Shown here piece after piece: positions 25,662 to 34,655 of a stretch of DNA of 64,000 nt. The stretch comes from Kitasatospora terrestris. Its GTDB lineage: Bacteria; Actinomycetota; Actinomycetes; Streptomycetales; Streptomycetaceae. Position 1 is the stretch's first letter; each line of letters starts with the position of its first letter. The DNA lies in the NCBI RefSeq assembly GCF_039542905.1, contig NZ_BAABIS010000001.1, positions 186,001 through 250,000 on the forward strand, written 5' to 3'. Made by a program: the position numbers and the translations under genes. The notes beneath the pieces are model-generated. The model saw nothing but the letters and a program-made list of their open reading frames with translations, ran no database searches and was not told where the DNA came from.

Positions 25662-26429
25662 TCAGGCGGCGGTCACCGTGATCGCGTACGCCGTCACCGC
25701 GATCAGTCCGGCCAGGATCACCCCGGCCAGTACCCGGCCGAGCAGCATCCGCCCCGGCCGCCGGTCGATCCAGAAGGTGCGCGCCACGGGCGGTCGCCGG
25801 AGCCGGGCCGGCGGCTCCGCCGGGGCCGGTTCGTCGGCGAGGCGGCGCAGCCGGGCGGCGTAGGCCGCGGTCAGCTGCGGGTCGTGCTCGGCCGGCGCGT
25901 TGCGCAGCTCCGAGATCAGCGTGCCGAGCTCCCCCGGCGAGCCGGGTGGCGCCGGGCGGCGGAGCAGCTCGTCCAGGGTGGCGCCGAGGGCGGCGAGGTC
26001 GGGGCTGTGCGGCGGGGGGACGGTGCCGAGGCCGAGGATCTTCAGGGCGCCGGCCCGGGTGAGCTGCAGCTGGGCGGGTTCGATCCGGCCGTGGCTCGCT
26101 CCGGCCCGGTGTGCGACGGCGAGGGCGTCCGCGACCTGGGCTCCGTAGTGGGCGACCTGGGCGGTGTCGTACCCGCCGTCGAGCAGGTGGTCGTCCAGGG
26201 TGTACCCGTCGAGCAGTTCCATGGCGAGGAACGGCGTTCCGTCGTGCTCACCCACGGCGAGGACGGTGGCGATGCCGGGGTGCCGCAGCCGGACGGCCGG
26301 TCCCGGCGGCCCGGACAGCCTCTTCACCGCCACCCGCCGGCCCGACCGGGTGTCCTCGGCGGCCCACACCTCCCCCGCGAGGTGTGCCTGGATCAGGTAC
26401 CGGCCGCCGAGCGTGCTGCCGATCTCCAT
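25662..26429 (-). CDS. Membrane-anchored pseudokinase
   Basis: 255 residues with a kinase-like fold but a broken active site. The Gly loop is degenerate (LAGEVWA). The Lys strand is kept (VAVKRL). The HRD loop reads SHGRIEPAQLQL and the DFG reads LGLG, so the catalytic Asp and metal Asp are absent. A C-terminal membrane helix follows (VLAGVILAGLIAVTAYAI). It could bind a partner or nucleotide without phosphotransfer. ATG 26429 is the start. Confidence 0.82.
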   Translation of the reverse strand: MEIGSTLGGRYLIQAHLAGEVWAAEDTRSGRRVAVKRLSGPPGPAVRLRHPGIATVLAVGEHDGTPFLAMELLDGYTLDDHLLDGGYDTAQVAHYGAQVADALAVAHRAGASHGRIEPAQLQLTRAGALKILGLGTVPPPHSPDLAALGATLDELLRRPAPPGSPGELGTLISELRNAPAEHDPQLTAAYAARLRRLADEPAPAEPPARLRRPPVARTFWIDRRPGRMLLGRVLAGVILAGLIAVTAYAITVTAA

Positions 26430-26734
26430 GCCGCCCCCGGCTCCCGCGACCGCTGTCGTCCCGGGCGTTCGCACCGGGCCGTGGTGATCAGTGTGCCGCA
26501 GCGGTCGGCGCTCGTGCTCGTGCGGCTCGTCCCGCCGCGGTGGTCACGCAGCGCTCGGCCGTCGCCGCGTCCGGGCCCTCCAGGACGGCGTCGACACCGC
26601 CGGCCACTACTGTCCGTTACCGCACAGGACGCATATCGGTCTGGACGTTCGACATTGGTCCAGTCCATCATGGATGGCGTGTCGATGGACGACGCTCGAA
26701 GAAGTGGCATCGTCCGGCTCGACGAGGAGCGACG
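26430..26734. other. Intergenic region with inverted repeat and short ORF
   Basis: 305 bp between divergent genes. It holds an inverted repeat (26641-26663) and a 22-codon ORF (26670-26738) whose TGA overlaps the next ATG by four bases. No clear -35/-10 pair was found. Confidence 0.5.
26641..26663. promoter_or_regulatory. Inverted repeat CTGGAC-N11-GTCCAG
   Basis: Perfect 6-bp half-sites 11 bp apart, about 70 bp before the recombinase-like gene; a plausible operator for a dimeric regulator. Confidence 0.4.
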
Positions 26735-27166
26735 ATGACCACCACCCCGGACGGCGGCGAAGCCTCCACAGGGACAGCCCTCTACCTGCGCTGTTATCCC
26801 TACGACAGCTGGCAGATGGATGCCCACCGCAGGGCGCTGGAGGACCACGCCCTGCTGCTCGGCGCCGGCCCGACGCAGACCTACCTCGACAACGGCGCCC
26901 CGTCCGCCGGCCTGCGGCCGCAACTGCGGCTCCTGCTGGCCCGCGCGTCGATGGGACAGATCTCCACCGTGCTCATCCCCGGGCGCTGGGTGTTCTCCCT
27001 CGACTCGCGCACCGCCGACGCGGTCGCCGATTTCCTGGAATCCACCGGGGCGCGCGTCGTCGAGCTGCCCCACCAGGCCGGCCGCGCCGGTGACCACGGG
27101 CGGGTGCGCCCGCAGCGTCGCACCGGCCACGGCGGCCACTCCCCCCTCGCCGAGGTCACCGGCTGA
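26735..27166 (+). CDS. Recombinase-like small protein, no catalytic Ser
   Basis: 143 residues. The fold resembles the N-terminal domain of serine recombinases: an opening strand (ALYLRCYPYDSW), 'ALEDHALLLG', 'RPQLRLLLARASMGQISTVLIPG' and 'FLESTGARVVELP'. The nucleophile position of the resolvases is not a Ser in the right strand context, and there is no DNA-binding domain. Streptomycetes carry several of these; role unknown. GAGGAGC lies before ATG 26735. An upstream ORF overlaps by ATGA. Confidence 0.75.
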   Translation: MTTTPDGGEASTGTALYLRCYPYDSWQMDAHRRALEDHALLLGAGPTQTYLDNGAPSAGLRPQLRLLLARASMGQISTVLIPGRWVFSLDSRTADAVADFLESTGARVVELPHQAGRAGDHGRVRPQRRTGHGGHSPLAEVTG

Positions 27167-27214
27167 CGGGCTCCTGCGGGCGGTCGGGCGGCGCCCCGGC
27201 GGCCGCCGGGGCGG

Positions 27215-27418
27215 CTACAGCGGCTTGACCTCGACCGCCTGCGGTCCGCGCTGGCCCTGCTGGATCTCGAACTCGACCCGCTGGTTCTCCTCCAGGTTCC
27301 GGTACCCGGAGCCGACGACCGCGGAGAAGTGGACGAACACGTCGGCGCCGCCCTCGTCCGGCGCGATGAAGCCGAAGCCCTTTTCGCCGTTGAACCACTT
27401 CACAGTTCCTTGCGCCAT
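27215..27418 (-). CDS. Cold-shock protein
   Basis: 67 residues, the full OB-fold length. Begins [18 protein letters not shown] (RNP1) and includes DVFVHFSAV (RNP2). Binds single-stranded nucleic acid and acts as RNA chaperone. ATG 27418; the long leader on this strand is usual for csp genes. Separate from neighbours. Confidence 0.96.
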   Translation of the reverse strand: MAQGTVKWFNGEKGFGFIAPDEGGADVFVHFSAVVGSGYRNLEENQRVEFEIQQGQRGPQAVEVKPL

Positions 27419-27649
27419 CAGGGTCGGTCCTCGATCCCGTGTCACGGCACGCGATGCGCGCCGGCCGCGGGCCACCGGCCCCGGCTGCTGATCTCTTCCC
27501 CGCGATCCTGCCCCAACCCCGCGGCCACCCGGAACCGCCACGCCACGGCTTCACCCTTCGGGGCGACACACCCACCCGTACGCGACCGCGTCGACGCCGA
27601 GGGCGGTGCCGCCCGTGCGCCACGGGCCGCAGGATGATGGACTGCTCTC

Positions 27650-27862
27650 ATGATCGTCGACCGGACCCAGCCCGTGGAACCGCCGCTGCCCGGCACCGCC
27701 ACCCCGCGTCGGCCCGCGCCCGAGGTGCGGTGCCGGCGCTGCCACCGGCCGCTGCGCCGCCCGGAGTCCCGCTGGGAGAAGCTCGGCGCGCACTGCGCGA
27801 CGGCGGCGGAGCGGCGGGCGGTGGTGTACTCCATCGACCAAGAGCAGTTGCCCGGGGTGTGA
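27650..27862 (+). CDS. Small zinc-ribbon-like protein (DUF6011-like)
   Basis: 70 residues. CRRCHRPLRRPESRW ... LGAHC resembles the DUF6011 knuckle, with two Cys, a spacer and a last Cys. Probably a structural zinc site. ATG 27650; no partner gene is obvious. Confidence 0.7.
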   Translation: MIVDRTQPVEPPLPGTATPRRPAPEVRCRRCHRPLRRPESRWEKLGAHCATAAERRAVVYSIDQEQLPGV

Positions 27863-27911
27863 CGCGTGCGCGGCGCGGGTGGGAGCGGGGGGCCGCGGGT
27901 ACGCTGGTGGC

Positions 27912-28154
27912 ATGACCCTCCGTCAAATCGAACCCGTGCTGCTGGACGGCGACCTGGCCGACTGGGTGGAGGCGACCGCGGCCAAGGCCGGGCTGACGGT
28001 CCCCGAGTACCTGGCCGGCCTGGTCGAGGCCGACCGCGACAGCGAAGCCGTCGACCGTGCGAGCAGGCTCGCCGCCCCGGTCTACCAGCGGTGGGTGGAC
28101 GCCGGGCGGCCCGTCGACGACGGCCTCGGCCTCGGCGAGGTCTTCGGCGCGTGA
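27912..28154 (+). CDS. Small hypothetical protein, antitoxin-like size
   Basis: 80 residues, acidic. Opening strand followed by two helices ('LADWVEATAAKAGLTVPEYLAGLVEAD') recalls ribbon-helix-helix antitoxins, and the last half is helical. No toxin-like gene follows in the same direction, so an antitoxin role is not supported. Confidence 0.6.
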   Translation: MTLRQIEPVLLDGDLADWVEATAAKAGLTVPEYLAGLVEADRDSEAVDRASRLAAPVYQRWVDAGRPVDDGLGLGEVFGA

Positions 28155-28170
28155 CCCGCCCGCGGGGGCG

Positions 28171-28196
28171 CGCCGGCGGGTTCGGGCCCGCCGGCG
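28171..28196. terminator. Hairpin terminator
   Basis: Perfect 10-bp stem (28171-28180 with 28187-28196), between the 80-residue gene and the convergent secreted protein gene. Confidence 0.55.
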
Positions 28197-28339
28197 GTGG
28201 CGGACGGGCATCGGCGGGCCCACCAGCGCCGGCATCGCGGGTTCGGTCCACAGCGGCCGCCGGTCGGCGCGGTCGTCCTCCCGGGTGAGCCGGGCGGCCC
28301 GCCGAGCTGTTCGGGCGGGCCGGCCCGGCCGGCCGGCCG

Positions 28340-28771
28340 TCAGCCCGGGTTGGTGCAGGTGGTGACCTTCTCCGCCGGGGCGAACACCGGGGACGTGGTG
28401 ACGCACACGATGCCCAGGTCATCGGTGGCCACCTTCGGCGTGGCGAGGACGGACGTGCCCCCACCCGTCCGGATCGACGTCACCGAGGCCACCGTCACCC
28501 ACGGGCTGCCCCACGCCCGCTGGGTGCGCAGCTCGACCTTCGCGAGCACCGGCCGCGCGTCGGTCGGGGTCAGCCGGGCGAGACCGGTGATGCCGTCGTC
28601 GTCGCGCTCGTGCCAGACGCACGGGCGGCCGACCGCCGATCCGGTGGAACAGACGGCCGTACTCGTACTCGTGGCCGCTCCCGCCTCGGCGCCGGTGGCG
28701 GCGAACGAGGGGGTGGGTACGGCGAGAGTCGCGGTGACGGCGAGGGCAGAAGCTGCGATACGGGCGCTCAT
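28340..28771 (-). CDS. Small secreted protein
   Basis: 143 residues with a signal peptide (MSARIAASALAVTATLAVP, cleavage near SFA-AT). The mature part has two pairs of Cys (VCSTGSAVGRPCVW and 'GIVCVTTSP ... VTTCTNPG') likely to form disulfides. No family recognised. Start at ATG 28771. Confidence 0.75.
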   Translation of the reverse strand: MSARIAASALAVTATLAVPTPSFAATGAEAGAATSTSTAVCSTGSAVGRPCVWHERDDDGITGLARLTPTDARPVLAKVELRTQRAWGSPWVTVASVTSIRTGGGTSVLATPKVATDDLGIVCVTTSPVFAPAEKVTTCTNPG

Positions 28772-28945
28772 GGCGGTTTTCTCCCTGGAAGTCGAAGGCT
28801 TGTGGCCTGACGGGAGCCAGTATTGCACAGCGTGTACATGTCATCACTGTGTGCGCCGTCACACTGGGGGTGATCGCGCGGACACGGTGAGCGATCAAGG
28901 CGCGCGTGCAGGTTCCCGCTCGTGGAGGTGTGCGACGCTGCCGTC

Positions 28946-29731
28946 ATGCCACCCGAACCCGCACCCGTCGAGCCGATCACCGCCGACCCGGTGCGCGCCG
29001 TCAGCCGTACGCTGCTCACCCAGTCGTGGCTCGACCTGTCGTTCCTCCACTGGGCCCTCGACCCCGCCGTCGTCGCACCGCTGCTTCCCGCCGGGACCGT
29101 GCCGGACACCCACGAGGGCCTCACCTACGTCGGCCTGGTGCCCTTCCGGATGCACCGGATCGGCTGGTTCGGCGCGCCCGGCCTGCCCTACCTGGGCACC
29201 TTCCCGGAGACCAACGTGCGGCTGTACGCGGTGGACGGGCAGGGCCGCCGCGGAGTGGTCTTCCGCTCCCTGGAAGCGTCCCGTCTGCTGCCCGTGCTCG
29301 TCGCCCGCAGCGCCTTCCGACTGCCCTACACCTGGGCCGGGATGACGATCCGGCGTGAAGGCGACACCATCACGTACACCTCGCGCCGCCGCTGGCCCGC
29401 CCCACGCGGCGCCCGCTCGGCCGTCACCGTGCGCATCGGCGAGCGCATCGAGCGGCCCAGCGACCTGGAGAACTTCCTCACCGCTCGCTGGGGCCTGCAC
29501 AACACCTTCCTCGGCCGCCCCGTCCACCTGCCGAACAGTCACCCCCGCTGGCCCTTGCACCGGGCCGAACTCCTCCACTGCGAGGAGGACCTCCTGGCTG
29601 CCGCGGGCCTGCCCGGGCCGACCGGCGCCCCGGTCAGTGTCCTGTACTCGCCCGGGGTGGCGGTCCGGTTCGGGCCTCCCGCCCCGCCCGGGGTGCCGGC
29701 GGCGGGTCGCGGCGGGGCCGGGCGGCCCTGA
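28946..29731 (+). CDS. YqjF/DUF2071 family protein
   Basis: 261 residues. 'SWLDLSFLHWALDPAVVAPLLPAG' at the start, then 'TYVGLVPFRMHRIG' and 'YLGTFPETNVRLYAV' define the DUF2071/YqjF barrel. The function is unknown. ATG 28946 is preferred because upstream codons overlap the promoter of the divergent secreted gene. Confidence 0.87.
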   Translation: MPPEPAPVEPITADPVRAVSRTLLTQSWLDLSFLHWALDPAVVAPLLPAGTVPDTHEGLTYVGLVPFRMHRIGWFGAPGLPYLGTFPETNVRLYAVDGQGRRGVVFRSLEASRLLPVLVARSAFRLPYTWAGMTIRREGDTITYTSRRRWPAPRGARSAVTVRIGERIERPSDLENFLTARWGLHNTFLGRPVHLPNSHPRWPLHRAELLHCEEDLLAAAGLPGPTGAPVSVLYSPGVAVRFGPPAPPGVPAAGRGGAGRP

Positions 29732-29750
29732 GGCGCGGCCGGGGAGCGGG

Positions 29751-29778
29751 ACGCCCCGGTGGGGGTGGTCACCGGGGC
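29751..29778. terminator. Convergent hairpin terminator
   Basis: Perfect 10-bp stem (29751-29760 with 29769-29778) between the DUF2071 gene and the end of the LLM operon. Confidence 0.65.
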
Positions 29779-29800
29779 GGGAAGGTGGGTCAGGCGTGGG

Positions 29801-30625
29801 TCAACGGTTCGGGGTGCGCTCGTAGGGGGTCTTCTCGCCGGCCTCGATGGGGATCGGGAGGCGGTTCTCGGCGGGCGGGAGGGGGCAGGTGGCGAGGTCG
29901 GTGTAGGCGCAGGGGAGGTTGGTGGCGCGGTTGAAGTCGACCAGGACCCGGCCTTCGGCGTCGGGGGCGGGGATGGAGAGGGCGCGGTTGGCCGCGTACG
30001 TGGTGACGCCCGAGGTGGCGTCGGTGAACAGGGCCTGGAGGGTGCCGGGGCCGCTGCCGTTGAAGACGGTCAGCCGGTGGGTGCGGCCGTCCAGGTCGAA
30101 CTCGACCTCGCCCGGGGCGTCGTAGACGTGCTGCAGTCCTTCGACCGCCGCGCCGACGGTGGTGGCGCGGGGCGCGTCGAAGGGCAGGTAGCGGCCGGTC
30201 AGGGACCAGCGCGGGTCGGGCGCGTACGCCGGGGTGTGGGTGAAGCGGACGCGCAGTTCGTTGTCGGGGTGGCGCGGGCGCAGGATGTCGTGGCCGCCGC
30301 GCTTGGCGATCTCGACGAGGGAGCCGTCGCCGACCGCGGCGTAGAGGCTGGCCCGTTCGTCGAGGACGCCGAACAGGTGGTGCCCGTGCACGGCGGTTCC
30401 GTCGACGACCAGCTCCTCGCCCTCGTCGAGGTGGACGGCGATGCCCTGCTCGGTGCTGGACCAGGCGCCGGGCGCGTCGGGGTAGCGGGTGGGTTCGCCC
30501 GTCAGCCAGTGCAGCCCGGTGACGGCGAGGAAGCCGTGCGGGTCGGCGAGGGCCCGCTCGTGGGCGGCGTGCCACTGCTCCCACTGCCGGGTGAACTCCT
30601 CGGTGGAGGTGTCCTGGACGGTCAC
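29801..30625 (-). CDS. DUF1684 domain protein
   Basis: 274 residues, soluble. 'FLAVTGLHWLTGEPTRYPDAPGAW' in the first third and 'LVDFNRATNLPCAYTDLATCPLPPAENRLPI' near the end are the DUF1684 landmarks; the Cys residues and acidic groups of the second block could form a metal site. Last gene of the minus-strand monooxygenase operon, 40 bp after the LLM gene. Its role in sulfur use is inferred only from position. GAGGAG precedes GTG 30625. Confidence 0.88.
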   Translation of the reverse strand: MTVQDTSTEEFTRQWEQWHAAHERALADPHGFLAVTGLHWLTGEPTRYPDAPGAWSSTEQGIAVHLDEGEELVVDGTAVHGHHLFGVLDERASLYAAVGDGSLVEIAKRGGHDILRPRHPDNELRVRFTHTPAYAPDPRWSLTGRYLPFDAPRATTVGAAVEGLQHVYDAPGEVEFDLDGRTHRLTVFNGSGPGTLQALFTDATSGVTTYAANRALSIPAPDAEGRVLVDFNRATNLPCAYTDLATCPLPPAENRLPIPIEAGEKTPYERTPNR

Positions 30626-30665
30626 GAGTACTCCTCAGGGGTCGGTGCGGGTCGGCCGGGCGGGG

Positions 30666-31799
30666 TCATCGGCGGTTCCACTCCTCGGCGAGCAGCTCGT
30701 AGGAGCGGACCCGGTCGCGGTGCCGGTGGGTGATGGTGGTGATGATCAGTTCGTCCGCGCCGGTGGCCTCGCGCAGGGTCTCCAGCCGGTCGGCGACCTG
30801 CTGGGGCGAGCCGACGAACTGGGTCTCGGTGCGGTCGGCCACCAGCGCCCGGTCGGCCTCGGTCCAGGAGTGGACGCGGGCTTCGTCGGGGGTGGGGAAC
30901 GGGATCGCGCCGTCGCCGCTGCGGATGCTGCGCACCCACAGGCCGTAGCCGGTGGCGAGTTCGCGGGCGGTGGCCTCGTCCTCGGCGACCACGACGTCGG
31001 CGGAGACGCTGACGTGGGGCCGTTCCAGTTCGGCGGAGGGTTTGAAGGCCGCGCGGTAGGCCTCGGCGGCTTCCAGCACGGTGGCGGGGCTGACGTGGTA
31101 GTTCGCGGCGAAGCGCAGGCCGTGGGCGCCGGCGACCTCGGCGCTGATGCCGGCGCTGCTGCCGAGGATCCAGACCTGGAGGTCGGCGCCTTCGCCGGGG
31201 ACGACGTGCGCCTGCACGCCGTCCGCGGTGGTGTAGGTGCCGGCCAGCAGGTGGAGGATGTCGGCGATCTGCTCGTCGTACGGCTGCGACTTCGCCTCCG
31301 GCAGCAGGAGCAGTTGCTGGTGGAGGGCGAAGCGCGGGTGGCGCAGCAGGTGTTCGTAGGAGAAGCGGGCCGGTATCCGCAGGCCGCCCGGGGCGGGGTC
31401 GGTCCCGGGCGGCTCCTCGGTGGCCTCGGTGGCCGGCGGGGCGTCGGCCCGGGTGGAGCGGCCGCCGGAGCGGCCGAGGCCCAGGTCGAAGCGGCCGGGG
31501 TGGAGCGCGTCGAGCAGGCCGAACTCCTCGACGGTGGCGAGGGCGGTGCGGTGGCCGAGTTGGACGGCGCCGGCGCCGAGCCGGATGGTCGAGGTGGCGG
31601 CCGCGGTGAGGGCGAGGACGACGGCGGGCGAGGTGCCGGCGACGCCGGGGTTGAGGTGGTGCTCGGCGAACCAGTAGCGCGCGTAGCCGAGTTCCTCGGC
31701 GCGCCGGGCGAGGTCGATGCTGTTGCGCAGGGCCTCGGCGGCGGTCGATCCGGAGGAGACGGGTACCAGGTCGAGTACGGTCAGCGGGGTGTTGCTCAT
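30666..31799 (-). CDS. LLM-class flavin-dependent oxidoreductase
   Basis: 377 residues of the bacterial-luciferase TIM barrel: 'RRAEELGYARYWFAEHHLNPGVA' and 'LGAGAVQLGHRTALATVEEFGLLDALHPGRFDLGLGRSG' are family blocks for flavin binding. The enzymes use reduced FMN or F420. Third gene of the operon, 41 bp after the NtaA-type gene. The substrate is unknown; the setting points to an organosulfur compound. Confidence 0.9.
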   Translation of the reverse strand: MSNTPLTVLDLVPVSSGSTAAEALRNSIDLARRAEELGYARYWFAEHHLNPGVAGTSPAVVLALTAAATSTIRLGAGAVQLGHRTALATVEEFGLLDALHPGRFDLGLGRSGGRSTRADAPPATEATEEPPGTDPAPGGLRIPARFSYEHLLRHPRFALHQQLLLLPEAKSQPYDEQIADILHLLAGTYTTADGVQAHVVPGEGADLQVWILGSSAGISAEVAGAHGLRFAANYHVSPATVLEAAEAYRAAFKPSAELERPHVSVSADVVVAEDEATARELATGYGLWVRSIRSGDGAIPFPTPDEARVHSWTEADRALVADRTETQFVGSPQQVADRLETLREATGADELIITTITHRHRDRVRSYELLAEEWNRR

Positions 31800-31840
31800 G
31801 GCGGTGAATCCTTCGTCGGTGCGCCGGGCCGGTGCTTCGG

Positions 31841-33205
31841 CTAGCTGGGGGACGGGACCGGGCGGGGCGCGGCGAGGCCGAGGTGGTCGCGCAGGGTGGT
31901 GCCCTCGTACTCGGTGCGGTGGACGCCGCGTTCCTGGAGCAGCGGGACGACGGTGTCGGCGAACTCGTCCAGTCCGCCCGGGGTCAGGTGCGGGACGAGG
32001 ATGAAGCCGTCGGCGGCGTCGGTCTGGACGGACTCGTTGAGCTGTTCGGCGACCCGTGCCGGGGTGCCGATGAAGGACTGGCGGCCCGTCACTTCGATGA
32101 TCAGTTCGCGGATCGAGAGCTTCTTGGCCTCGGCGAGGGCGCGCCATTCGGCGGCGGTGGCGAGCGGGTCCCGGTGGTGGCGGACGGAGGCGCGGCCGCG
32201 GGCGACGGTGTGTTCGCCGAGGAGCGGGTCCACCTCGGGCAGCGGACCGTCGGGGTCGTACGCGCTGAGGTCGCGGTTCCACAGCTGTTCGAGGAGCCGG
32301 ATCGCGGTCTGTCCGCTGACCTGCTGGCGGCGGATCAGGTGGGCTTTCTCGTGCGCGTCGGCCTCGGTGTCGCCGAGCACGAAGGTGACGCCGGGCAGGA
32401 TCTTCAGCTCGTCGCGGGTGCGGCCGTAGCGGGCCAGGCGGTCCTTGACGTCGGTGTAGAAGGCCCGGCCGGCCTCCGGGGTGCCGTGCCGGCTGAAGAT
32501 GGCGTCGGCGGCGGAGGCGGCGAACTCGCGTCCCGCGTCGGAGTCGCCGGCCTGGAAGATCACCGGCCGGCCCTGCGGGCTGCGCGGGACGTTGAAGTGC
32601 CCGGAGATGTCGAACTGGCCGTCGTGGTGGTCGAACCGGCCGGGACCGGGCTCGCGCAGGAAGGCCCCGCTCTCCCGGTCGGCGAGGATCTCGTCGCCGC
32701 GCCAGGAGTCGAAGAGCCCCCGCGCGGCGCTGAGGAACTGCCGGGCGCGCTCGTAGCGGTCCTCCTGCGCGAGGAAGCCGCCGCGGCGGAAGTTCTCACC
32801 GGTGAACTCGTCCCAGGAGGTGACCACGTTCCAGGCCGCGCGGCCGTCGGAGAGGTGGTCGAGCGAGGCGAACTGCCGTGCCACCTCGTAGGGTTCGTTG
32901 AAGGTGGAGTTGACGGTCCCGGCGAGGCCGAGCCGCTCGGTGACGGCGGCGAGCGCGGCGAGGACGGTGAAGGTGTCGGGTCGCCCCACCACGTCCAGGT
33001 CGTAGATCTCGCCGTTCTGCTCGCGCAGCCGCAGGCCCTCGGCGAGGAAGAGGAAGTCGAACTTGGCGCGCTCGGCGGTCCGGGCGAGGTGGACGAAGGA
33101 GCTGAAGTCGATCTGGCTGCCGGCCTGCGGGTCGCTCCAGACCGTGGTGTTGTTCACGCCGGGGAAGTGGGCGGCGAGGTGGATCTGCTTGACGGGCTTG
33201 CTCAT
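31841..33205 (-). CDS. NtaA/SnaA/DmoA-type FMN monooxygenase
   Basis: 454 residues. N-terminal 'HFPGVNNTTVWSDPQAG' and 'ARTAERAKFDFLFLAEGL', then 'TVNSTFNEPYEVARQFASLDHLSDGRAAWNVVTS', match the NtaA/DmoA branch that cleaves C-N or C-S bonds with FMNH2. The end, 'HRTEYEGTTLRDHLGL', recurs in two other proteins of this window. It needs a flavin reductase; one is encoded at 45719. Second gene of the minus-strand operon. Confidence 0.92.
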   Translation of the reverse strand: MSKPVKQIHLAAHFPGVNNTTVWSDPQAGSQIDFSSFVHLARTAERAKFDFLFLAEGLRLREQNGEIYDLDVVGRPDTFTVLAALAAVTERLGLAGTVNSTFNEPYEVARQFASLDHLSDGRAAWNVVTSWDEFTGENFRRGGFLAQEDRYERARQFLSAARGLFDSWRGDEILADRESGAFLREPGPGRFDHHDGQFDISGHFNVPRSPQGRPVIFQAGDSDAGREFAASAADAIFSRHGTPEAGRAFYTDVKDRLARYGRTRDELKILPGVTFVLGDTEADAHEKAHLIRRQQVSGQTAIRLLEQLWNRDLSAYDPDGPLPEVDPLLGEHTVARGRASVRHHRDPLATAAEWRALAEAKKLSIRELIIEVTGRQSFIGTPARVAEQLNESVQTDAADGFILVPHLTPGGLDEFADTVVPLLQERGVHRTEYEGTTLRDHLGLAAPRPVPSPS

Positions 33206-33226
33206 CGCTCGTGCGGTCCTTCCGGC

Positions 33227-34498
33227 TCAGGCGTGGACGGTGCGGGTGGCGTCGGTCGCGCGGGTGGCGTCGGTCGCGTCGGCGGCGTCGGTCGCGTGGG
33301 TGGCGTAGCGGTTGGCGGGGCGCGGCAGGCCGAGGTGTCCGCGCAGGGTGGTCGCCCCGTAGGCGGTGCGGAAGGCGCCGCGGCGCTGGAGTTCGGGCAC
33401 CAGGTGGCGGGTGATCTGCTCCAGGTCGTGGGGCAGGACGGCGGGGCGCAGCCGGAAGCCGGTGAGTCCGGCGTGCTGCCACTCCTGGAGCAGGTCGGCG
33501 AGTTCGGCGGCCGTGCCGGTGAAGATGCGGGCGTCGCTGGTGAGGGCGGCGCCGGCCTGCCGGTCGAGGCGGGCAAGGCGGTCGGCGGCGGCGCCGGGGG
33601 TCTCGTCGAGGAGGACCACCAGGTCGCCGAAGACGTGGACGGTCTGCTCCGCGCGGCCGGCGTCGGCCTGGGCCCGGCGGATCTCGGCGACGACGGTGCG
33701 GGCGTCGGCGGCGTCGTACGGGGTGACGAAGCCGAGGTCGGCCGAGCGGCCGACCAGCCGGTAGGGCTCGCCGCGGTGCGCGAGGGCGGTGACGAGGGGT
33801 TGGCCCTGCGGCGGGCGCGGGGTGATGGACGGCCCGCGCACGCTGAAACGGCGGCCCTCGAAGTCGATGTAGTGCAGCTTCTCCCGGTCGACGAAGCGGC
33901 CGGTGGCGGTGTCGCGGATCTCCGCGTCGTCCTCCCAGCTGTCCCACAGCCGGCGGACGACCTCGACGTAGTCCTCCGCCTCGCCGAAGAGGTCGCGCAG
34001 GATCTCCAGTCCGGCGGGCGTGTCGAGGTCCTCGAAGCTCAGCTCGGGCGCAGCCCGGCGGCCGATGTGCGCGGCCTCGTCGACCCGGCCGGACACCTTC
34101 ACCCGCAGGCCGGCCCGGCCGGAGCTGACGAAGTCGAGGGTGGCGACCGCCTTGGAGAGGTGGAACGGCTCGGTGTGGGTGACGATCGCCGTCGGGACCA
34201 GTCCGATGTGCCGGGTCAGCGGCGCGATCCGGGCGGCGACGAGGACGGCGTCGAGGCGGCCGCGCACCTGGTCGGTCCGCTCGTCCGGGGCGAAGGGGTG
34301 GGTGGACTGGAGGCTGAGCGAGTCCTCCAGGGTGACCAGGTCCAGCAGGCCGCGCTCGGCCTCGGCGACGAGGTCGGCCCAGTAGCGGGCGGTGAACAGC
34401 TCGCCTGGTCGGGCGTCGGGCTCGCGCCAGGCGGCGGGATGCCAGCCGGCACCGTCCAGGGCGACGGCGAGGTGCAGCGGGGCGGGGTTTTCGGGCAT
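33227..34498 (-). CDS. NtaA-like FMN monooxygenase, repeat tail
   Basis: 423 residues. Luciferase-like barrel ('ARYWADLVAEAERGLLDLVTLEDSLS', 'ATLDFVSSGRAGLRVKVSGR') with the C-terminal 'FRTAYGATTLRGHLGLPRP' block. First gene of the four-gene operon; AGGAAG lies ahead of ATG 34498. The last about 25 residues are a low-complexity Ala-Thr-Asp-Arg tail made by a DNA repeat (33242-33308), absent in its paralogs. 160 bp upstream on the same strand a leader peptide is encoded. Confidence 0.9.
   Translation of the reverse strand: MPENPAPLHLAVALDGAGWHPAAWREPDARPGELFTARYWADLVAEAERGLLDLVTLEDSLSLQSTHPFAPDERTDQVRGRLDAVLVAARIAPLTRHIGLVPTAIVTHTEPFHLSKAVATLDFVSSGRAGLRVKVSGRVDEAAHIGRRAAPELSFEDLDTPAGLEILRDLFGEAEDYVEVVRRLWDSWEDDAEIRDTATGRFVDREKLHYIDFEGRRFSVRGPSITPRPPQGQPLVTALAHRGEPYRLVGRSADLGFVTPYDAADARTVVAEIRRAQADAGRAEQTVHVFGDLVVLLDETPGAAADRLARLDRQAGAALTSDARIFTGTAAELADLLQEWQHAGLTGFRLRPAVLPHDLEQITRHLVPELQRRGAFRTAYGATTLRGHLGLPRPANRYATHATDAADATDATRATDATRTVHA
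33242..33308. repeat. Imperfect tandem repeat in coding tail
   Basis: About 15-bp units of GGTGGCGTCGGTCGC type repeated with small changes, encoding alternating ATDATR-like residues at the end of the LLM protein. Length variation between strains would alter the tail. Confidence 0.7.
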
Positions 34499-34655
34499 GG
34501 GAGACCGCTTCCTGTTGGGCGGAGGTGTGGTCGCTGACGGTGCGGACGCGTGGGCGTGCAGCGCGCGGGGTCCGGCGCCGGGTGCGCGGCGGCATGCCGC
34601 GCGGCGCGGCGCGGAGGTGACGGTGTGACGGGAGTGCGGGGTGCGGCGGCGCGGG

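Noticed and set aside
31832..34537. 901-codon plus-strand frame opposite the LLM operon
   Set aside because: Antisense shadow of three well-supported minus-strand monooxygenases; Gly/Val/Glu-rich, no family motif.
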